Shown piece after piece: positions 59,955-64,000 of a stretch of 64,000 bases of DNA (positions within the stretch are counted from its first letter, which is position 1; the number at the start of each line of letters is the position of its first letter). Position numbers and translations under genes: made by a program. The notes below the pieces were generated by a model, which was given only the letters and a program-made list of their open reading frames with translations, made no database searches and was not told the origin of the DNA. The stretch is from Thermus neutrinimicus (lineage in GTDB: Bacteria > Deinococcota > Deinococci > Deinococcales > Thermaceae). Location of the stretch: assembly GCF_022760955.1 (NCBI RefSeq), contig NZ_JAKTNU010000002.1, forward strand, positions 175,789 through 239,788, read 5' to 3'.

Positions 59955-59977
59955 GGGCATGCACCCTTTGCTACACT
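59948..59977 (+). promoter_or_regulatory. Promoter of the RHH-like gene, sharing -35 bases with murA
   Basis: TTGTCA (59948-59953), an 18-base spacer and TACACT (59972-59977). Five of the six -35 bases are the same base pairs that form the murA -35 on the other strand, so polymerase can occupy only one of the two at a time. Confidence 0.6.
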
Positions 59978-59992
59978 CTTCCAAGGGAAGGT

Positions 59993-60205
59993 ATGCCCAA
60001 GAAGGAAAAGAAGCGGCTTCAGGTGGTCATCTCCGAGGAGCAGGACGCCCTCCTCACCCGGGCGGCCTACGCCCTTTCCAGCCCGGAAAGGCTGGTTTCC
60101 AAGTCGGAGGTGGTGCGCCTGGCCATCGCCAAGATCGTGCGGGAGCTGGAGGGCAACAAGGAGGAGCTGGCCGAGCTCCTAAAGCAACTGGAGCCCGAGG
60201 AATAA
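59993..60205 (+). CDS. Small ribbon-helix-helix-like protein
   Basis: The 70-residue product starts MPKKEKKRLQVVISEEQDAL. A predicted beta strand (RLQVVIS) is followed by two helices separated by a turn with SKSEVVRLAIAKIVREL, the pattern of CopG/Arc-type DNA-binding proteins. The tail is acidic. It may be a small repressor, possibly of its own promoter and of divergent murA. GGAAGG precedes the ATG. The Ser/Thr kinase gene begins one base after its stop, so they are co-transcribed. Confidence 0.7.
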   Translation: MPKKEKKRLQVVISEEQDALLTRAAYALSSPERLVSKSEVVRLAIAKIVRELEGNKEELAELLKQLEPEE

Positions 60206-60206
60206 A

Positions 60207-62024
60207 ATGACGGGCATGGTCCTGGGCGGGCGGTACCGCCTCGAGGCCTCCTTGGGTTCTGGGGGCATGGCCGAGGTGTGGCGGGCAGTGGACGAGCGCC
60301 TGGGCCGTAAGGTGGCGGTGAAGCTCCTCCATCCCCGGGCCCTTCCCCCCGAGAGGGAGCGTTTTCTCCTGGAGGTGCGGGCCCTCTCCCGCCTTTTCCA
60401 CCCGGGCATCGTCCAGGTGCTGGACCTGGGGGAGGTGGAAGGGCGTCCCTACTTCGTGATGGAGCTGGTGGAGGGGGGTACCTTTGACCGCCTCGGCCCC
60501 TTTGAGGAGGGCCCCGAGGGGGAAAGGATCCTAAAGGCCGCCATCCAGGTGATGGAGGCCCTGGCCCACCTCCACGCCCAGGGCATCCTCCACCGGGACC
60601 TTACCCCCAAAAACATCCTCCTCACCAAGGAGGGGCATCCCAAGGTGATGGACTTTGGCCTGGCCTACCTCCTGCAGGAAAGCCGTCACCTTACCCGCAC
60701 CGGGTACACCCTGGGCACCCCCACCTACATGGCCCCGGAACAGGCCAAGGGCCTTCCCCTTACCCCCAGGGCGGACCTCTACAGCCTGGGGGCGGTCCTC
60801 TACCGCACCCTCACCGGCAAACCCCCCTTCGAGGGGGAAAACGATCAGGCGATCCTCTTCCAGCACGTCTACGAGCCCCCCAAACCTCCCCAGACCTTGA
60901 ACCCCAGCATCCCTCCTGGGGTAGCGGAGGCGGTGCTTTCCCTTTTGGCCAAGCACCCGGAGGAAAGGCCCTCCCACCCCAGCCTCTTCCAAAGCCCCCT
61001 GCAGGAGTTCCAGGCCCTCCGCCTCGCCACCCCCCGGGCCGGGTCCAGCCGCTCAGGCCACTACCCCCTGGCCCCCGACCCCCGCAGGCTTTCCCTGAAG
61101 GGGAAGGTGGAGTTGGGAGGGGAGGCCGCCTGGCCCGGAGAGATGGTCTACGCCCACGGCCGGGTCTACCTGGGGGCAGGACGGGGCCTGGCGGAGGTGG
61201 ACCTCCTTTCGGGAACGGTGCGCCGGGAAAACCTCCCCGAGGAGGTCACCGCTCCCCCGGTGGTCCGGGGCGGGGTGTACGTGGCCGCCTGGGACGGCCG
61301 GGTGCGCCGTTTCAAGGGCCAGGCCCTGGAGTGGAGCGCGGACACGGGGGCGGAGGTCACCGCCGCCCCCCTGGTCCTGGGGGAGCGGGTCTTCGTGGCC
61401 AGCCGGGACGGAAGCCTATATGCCTTTGAGCGGGACCGCCTCCTCTACCGCTTCCGGGCGGGGGGCCACCTCTCCTCCAGCCCCACCTTCCACCGGGGCC
61501 TCCTTTTCCTGGCCTCGGAGGACGGGTTTCTCTATGCCCTGGATCCGGACACGGGCACCTTGCGCTACAAGGTGAAAACCGGCCCCGTGCACGCCCCCGT
61601 GGCCGCCTGCCGCGGGGTGCTCTTCATCCCCACCTGGGAGGGAGAGGTCTACGCCTTTGACCCCTTAACCCGGGAAACCCTTTGGAACACCGCGGTGGAG
61701 GGTGAGATCTGGGGCGGGCTGGCCTTGGACGAGGAACGGGTCTACGTGGCCGCCTGGGACGGGGTCTTAAGGGCCCTGGATCAGGCCACGGGGGAGGAGG
61801 TGTGGAGCCTCGAGGTGGGCAAGGTGACGGCAGGCCTTTCCTTCGCCGCCGGGCATGTGTACGTGGCCACGGAGGAGGGGCGCTTTCTGGCGGTGGACCA
61901 AAGGGGCCAGGTGGTCTTTGAGGCCACGGGACTGGGGGCGGTTCAGGTACCGCCCTTGCCCTTGGCCCAGGAGATCCTGGTGGCCAACCTGGCGGGGAAG
62001 CTCTTCCGCTTTGGCGTAGGATAG
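60207..62024 (+). CDS. Hanks-type Ser/Thr protein kinase with PQQ-like beta-propeller
   Basis: Residues ~8-270 form a eukaryotic-like kinase: glycine loop LGSGGMAEVWRA, VAVKLLHP with the ATP-binding Lys, catalytic loop HRDLTPKN, where Thr replaces the common Lys, DFGLA, and MAPEQAKG. After a linker, residues ~300-605 contain repeated YVAAWDGxVRRF-like blades of a PQQ/Trp-docking beta-propeller. There is no membrane span and no PASTA domain, so it is a cytosolic kinase; the propeller probably binds a protein or ligand. The substrate is unknown. GAGGA lies before the ATG. Confidence 0.9.
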   Translation: MTGMVLGGRYRLEASLGSGGMAEVWRAVDERLGRKVAVKLLHPRALPPERERFLLEVRALSRLFHPGIVQVLDLGEVEGRPYFVMELVEGGTFDRLGPFEEGPEGERILKAAIQVMEALAHLHAQGILHRDLTPKNILLTKEGHPKVMDFGLAYLLQESRHLTRTGYTLGTPTYMAPEQAKGLPLTPRADLYSLGAVLYRTLTGKPPFEGENDQAILFQHVYEPPKPPQTLNPSIPPGVAEAVLSLLAKHPEERPSHPSLFQSPLQEFQALRLATPRAGSSRSGHYPLAPDPRRLSLKGKVELGGEAAWPGEMVYAHGRVYLGAGRGLAEVDLLSGTVRRENLPEEVTAPPVVRGGVYVAAWDGRVRRFKGQALEWSADTGAEVTAAPLVLGERVFVASRDGSLYAFERDRLLYRFRAGGHLSSSPTFHRGLLFLASEDGFLYALDPDTGTLRYKVKTGPVHAPVAACRGVLFIPTWEGEVYAFDPLTRETLWNTAVEGEIWGGLALDEERVYVAAWDGVLRALDQATGEEVWSLEVGKVTAGLSFAAGHVYVATEEGRFLAVDQRGQVVFEATGLGAVQVPPLPLAQEILVANLAGKLFRFGVG

Positions 62025-62028
62025 GGGC

Positions 62029-62403
62029 ATGGAGGCGGTGAGCACGGATAAAGCCCCCCAGGCCATCGGCCCCTACTCCCAGGCGGTGCGGGCCGGGGGG
62101 ATGGTCTTCGTCTCCGGCCAGATCCCCCTGAAACCCGACGGCGCCCTGGTGGAGGGGGATATCCGCGCCCAGACGGAGCAGGTCATGGAAAACCTCAAGG
62201 CCATCTTGGAGGCCGCAGGCTTAAGCCTCTCCCGGGTCGTTCAGACCACCTGCTTCCTTTTGGACATGGAGGACTTCCCCCTTTTCAACGAGGTTTACGC
62301 CCGCTATTTCTCGCCCCCCTACCCGGCCCGGGCCATGGTGGCGGTGAAGGCCCTGCCCAAGGGGGTTCGGGTGGAGGTGGCCTGCATCGCCCTGGCGGAT
62401 TAG
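62029..62403 (+). CDS. ridA: RidA family reactive imine deaminase
   Basis: RidA hydrolyses 2-aminoacrylate-derived imines formed by PLP enzymes. The 124-residue protein is full length: KAPQAIGPYSQAVRAGGMVF at the N terminus, LDMEDFPLFNEVYARYF in the middle, and the substrate-binding Arg in PPYPARAMVAVKALPKG. It starts four bases after the kinase stop with GATAGGGG before the ATG and may share that transcript. Confidence 0.94.
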   Translation: MEAVSTDKAPQAIGPYSQAVRAGGMVFVSGQIPLKPDGALVEGDIRAQTEQVMENLKAILEAAGLSLSRVVQTTCFLLDMEDFPLFNEVYARYFSPPYPARAMVAVKALPKGVRVEVACIALAD

Positions 62404-62435
62404 AGCACGTGGGCAAAAAAGCGTAAAATATCGGC

Positions 62436-63380
62436 ATGGCGGTCCAGGAAAGCCAAGCGGAAGAACTTCTCCACCGCTTTCGCCAAGGGGATGTGCGGGC
62501 CCTGGCCCGGGCCCTCACCCTGGTGGAATCGGGGCACCCTGTGGGGCAGGAGCTCCTCAAGCGCCTGCGGGGACAGGCCCGGGCCAAGGTGGTGGGCATC
62601 ACGGGGAGCCCGGGGGCCGGCAAGAGTACCCTCACCGACCGACTGATCCTGGAGGCCAGGAAGCGGGGGGAGCGGGTGGGGGTCTTGGCGGTGGACCCTT
62701 CCAGCCCCTTCACCGGGGGGGCCATCCTGGGGGACCGGATCCGCATGATGCGCCACCACCAGGACCCTGGGGTCTATATCCGCTCCCTGGCCTCGAGGGG
62801 AGCCCTGGGGGGCCTGGCCGGAGCCACGGTGGCCGCCTTGGCCCTCCTGGAGGCCTTTGGCTTTGACCGCATCTTCGTGGAAACCGTGGGGGTAGGGCAA
62901 AGCGAGGTGGACATCGCCCGGGTGGCGGACACCACCCTTCTCGTCCTCACCCCCGCGGCCGGGGATGCGGTGCAGGCCTTCAAGGCCGGGGTCATGGAGA
63001 TCGCCGACCTCTTCGCCGTGAACAAGTTTGACCTACCAGGCGGGGAAAGGATCATCCAGGAGCTGAAAAGTGCCCTGGAGCTCTCCCCTCCCCGGCCCGG
63101 GGGCTGGCGCCCCCCCATCTACCCCACGGTGGCGGCCACGGGGGAAGGGGTGGAAGCCCTCTTTGAGGGCCTCGAGGCCCATTACGGGCACCTCCTGGCC
63201 CACGGGCTCCTGGAGGCCCACCGCCTGGAACGGGCCCGTTTTGAGGTGGAAAGCGTCATCCAGGAGTGGGGCAGGAAGCGGACCCAAGGGGCGGGCGACC
63301 TGGTGGCCCGGGTGGCCCGGGGGGAGCTTTCCCCGGAGGAAGCCGCCTGGGCCCTCCTGGACCCCAAAAGCCACCCCTAA
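62436..63380 (+). CDS. meaB: MeaB-type GTPase (methylmalonyl-CoA mutase chaperone, ArgK family)
   Basis: MeaB guards B12 loading of methylmalonyl-CoA mutase or related mutases. The 314-residue G3E GTPase has the P-loop GITGSPGAGKSTLTDRL, switch segment DPSSPFTGGAILGDRIRM, ETVGVGQSEVDI for G3, and the NKFDLPGG guanine-specificity motif near residue 192. TAAAAT (62424-62429) is seven bases before the ATG, so the transcript is probably leaderless. The mutase genes are not in the window. The last codon overlaps the convergent Nudix stop. Confidence 0.92.
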   Translation: MAVQESQAEELLHRFRQGDVRALARALTLVESGHPVGQELLKRLRGQARAKVVGITGSPGAGKSTLTDRLILEARKRGERVGVLAVDPSSPFTGGAILGDRIRMMRHHQDPGVYIRSLASRGALGGLAGATVAALALLEAFGFDRIFVETVGVGQSEVDIARVADTTLLVLTPAAGDAVQAFKAGVMEIADLFAVNKFDLPGGERIIQELKSALELSPPRPGGWRPPIYPTVAATGEGVEALFEGLEAHYGHLLAHGLLEAHRLERARFEVESVIQEWGRKRTQGAGDLVARVARGELSPEEAAWALLDPKSHP

Positions 63381-63859
63381 TCCCCGGGCCTCGAGGAGGT
63401 ATCCAGCCGGGAAGGACACAGGCGGGCCAGGGCCTTTCTCAGCATCTCCCGCTCGTTGGGGTAAGAAAGGCGCTCCAAGGCTTCGGAGACGGGTAGGAAA
63501 AAGGCCGCCTCCACCTCGGAAAGCTGGGGTCTGGGCTCGCCCCCGCGGTAGGCCATGAGGAAGTAGTGCACCTCCTTGCTCACCGTGACCGGTTCCCCGC
63601 CGTTGCGCACGGTGAAGTAGTAGCGCACCTTGCCCAAGGGGGAAACCACCGCCGCCTCCACCCCGGTTTCCTCCCGTACCTCCCGCACCGCCGTCTCTGG
63701 GTAGCGCTCCCCGGCCTCCACCTGCCCCTTGGGAAGGGTAACCACCCGTCCTCCCTTCAGGGAAACCACCAACACCTCGGGAGCCCTTCCCCGAAGGACC
63801 ACACCCCCGGCGGACACCACCCGCCTCCTGGCCACCCAGACCTGACGCTTCCTGCGCAC
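63377..63859 (-). CDS. Nudix hydrolase
   Basis: This 160-residue protein has the Nudix box GQVEAGERYPETAVREVREE, followed by TGV, and the preceding TLPK strand, so it hydrolyses a nucleoside diphosphate linked to some group. The KGQVEAG form and the ExVHYFLMAY strand recall diadenosine polyphosphate hydrolases, but the substrate is open. The N-terminal ~15 residues are very basic. I choose the GTG at 63859, preceded by GGGAGG, because the longer open frame would run through the rRNA terminator. It lies directly downstream of the 16S gene. Confidence 0.82.
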   Translation of the reverse strand: MRRKRQVWVARRRVVSAGGVVLRGRAPEVLVVSLKGGRVVTLPKGQVEAGERYPETAVREVREETGVEAAVVSPLGKVRYYFTVRNGGEPVTVSKEVHYFLMAYRGGEPRPQLSEVEAAFFLPVSEALERLSYPNEREMLRKALARLCPSRLDTSSRPGD

Positions 63860-63880
63860 GCTATTCCGCCTCCCGGCAAC

Positions 63881-63904
63881 AAAAAAGGGCGCCCGAAGGC
63901 GCCC
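63881..63904 (-). terminator. Terminator of the 16S rRNA transcript
   Basis: On the minus strand GGGCGCC, the tetraloop TTCG and GGCGCCC are followed by TTTTTT: a textbook rho-independent terminator about 45 bases after the 16S 3' end. The spacer between contains a short A/T-rich processing-like region. Confidence 0.9.
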
Positions 63905-63945
63905 CCAAAGGACCTCAAAAAGGGGAGGGCAGAGGCCTAAGTACT

Positions 63946-64000
<55 letters not shown>

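Overview
The window is about two-thirds G+C, nearly gapless, and reads as a Thermus chromosome. Evidence for this is the malate dehydrogenase, aspartokinase, RsmC, SigA and Ndx4 proteins, which closely resemble their Thermus thermophilus counterparts as I recall them; the PsrABC polysulfide reductase with the subunit sizes known from T. thermophilus (765, 195 and 253 residues); and a 16S rRNA gene that ends in its own terminator with no 23S gene behind it, as in Thermus. The species is not resolved. No insertion sequence, prophage or CRISPR array is visible.

Layout. 1-9.5 kb: a DnaQ-type exonuclease (partial), a leftward unit plsY-FAH-MBL-purN-purD, a divergent LacI-type regulator, and a rightward unit ending in the futalosine-menaquinone genes mqnE and mqnA. 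9.5-11.8 kb: an aromatic amino acid unit (DAHP synthase, prephenate dehydrogenase) preceded by a 21-codon leader peptide and mutually exclusive hairpins. 11.7-19 kb: a GGDEF protein, a glycolate-oxidase-like FAD enzyme, a lipoprotein, an EVE protein, pilC, a TsaC/Sua5 protein, scpB, a PIG-L deacetylase and a GNAT enzyme. 19-32 kb: an MrfA/Hrq1-like helicase, an unknown gene, a cyclase-like/ATPase/TPR protein, dnaG, mdh, the lysC-phosphoribosyltransferase unit, rsmC, sigA and a 2H phosphoesterase.

32-41.3 kb looks like a sulfur-respiration island: a pentaheme cytochrome, a cysteine-containing NarX-like kinase with a NarL-like regulator, a TorD-like chaperone, psrABC and an exported rhodanese. 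ndx4 and ribF lie inside it. A palindromic site (core GGGACAT-N1-CTTCCC, with variation) lies upstream of the cytochrome, the kinase pair and the psr operon, about 13 bp before a possible -10 element in each case. I think this is the operator of the NarL-like regulator, and it is the best candidate here for an undescribed regulon.

41.3-51.6 kb: the glycine cleavage operon gcvT-gcvH-gcvPA-gcvPB, nurA-herA, malic enzyme and an exopolyphosphatase. 51.6-56.8 kb: polyphosphate kinase, an aquaglyceroporin, tRNA-Val and phoB-phoR-phoU. PhoB-box-like 11-bp direct repeats precede both phoB and ppk. 57-64 kb: prfB with its programmed +1 frameshift, an unknown gene, murA, a small RHH-like protein, a Ser/Thr kinase with a beta-propeller, ridA, meaB, a Nudix gene and the 3' end of 16S rRNA.

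Two patterns run through the whole window. Many genes have a TANNNT -10 element placed so that transcription would begin at the start codon (leaderless mRNAs). The palindromic octamer CCTCGAGG recurs far more often than base composition predicts. Promoter, operator and attenuator calls come from reading the sequence and have not been tested.
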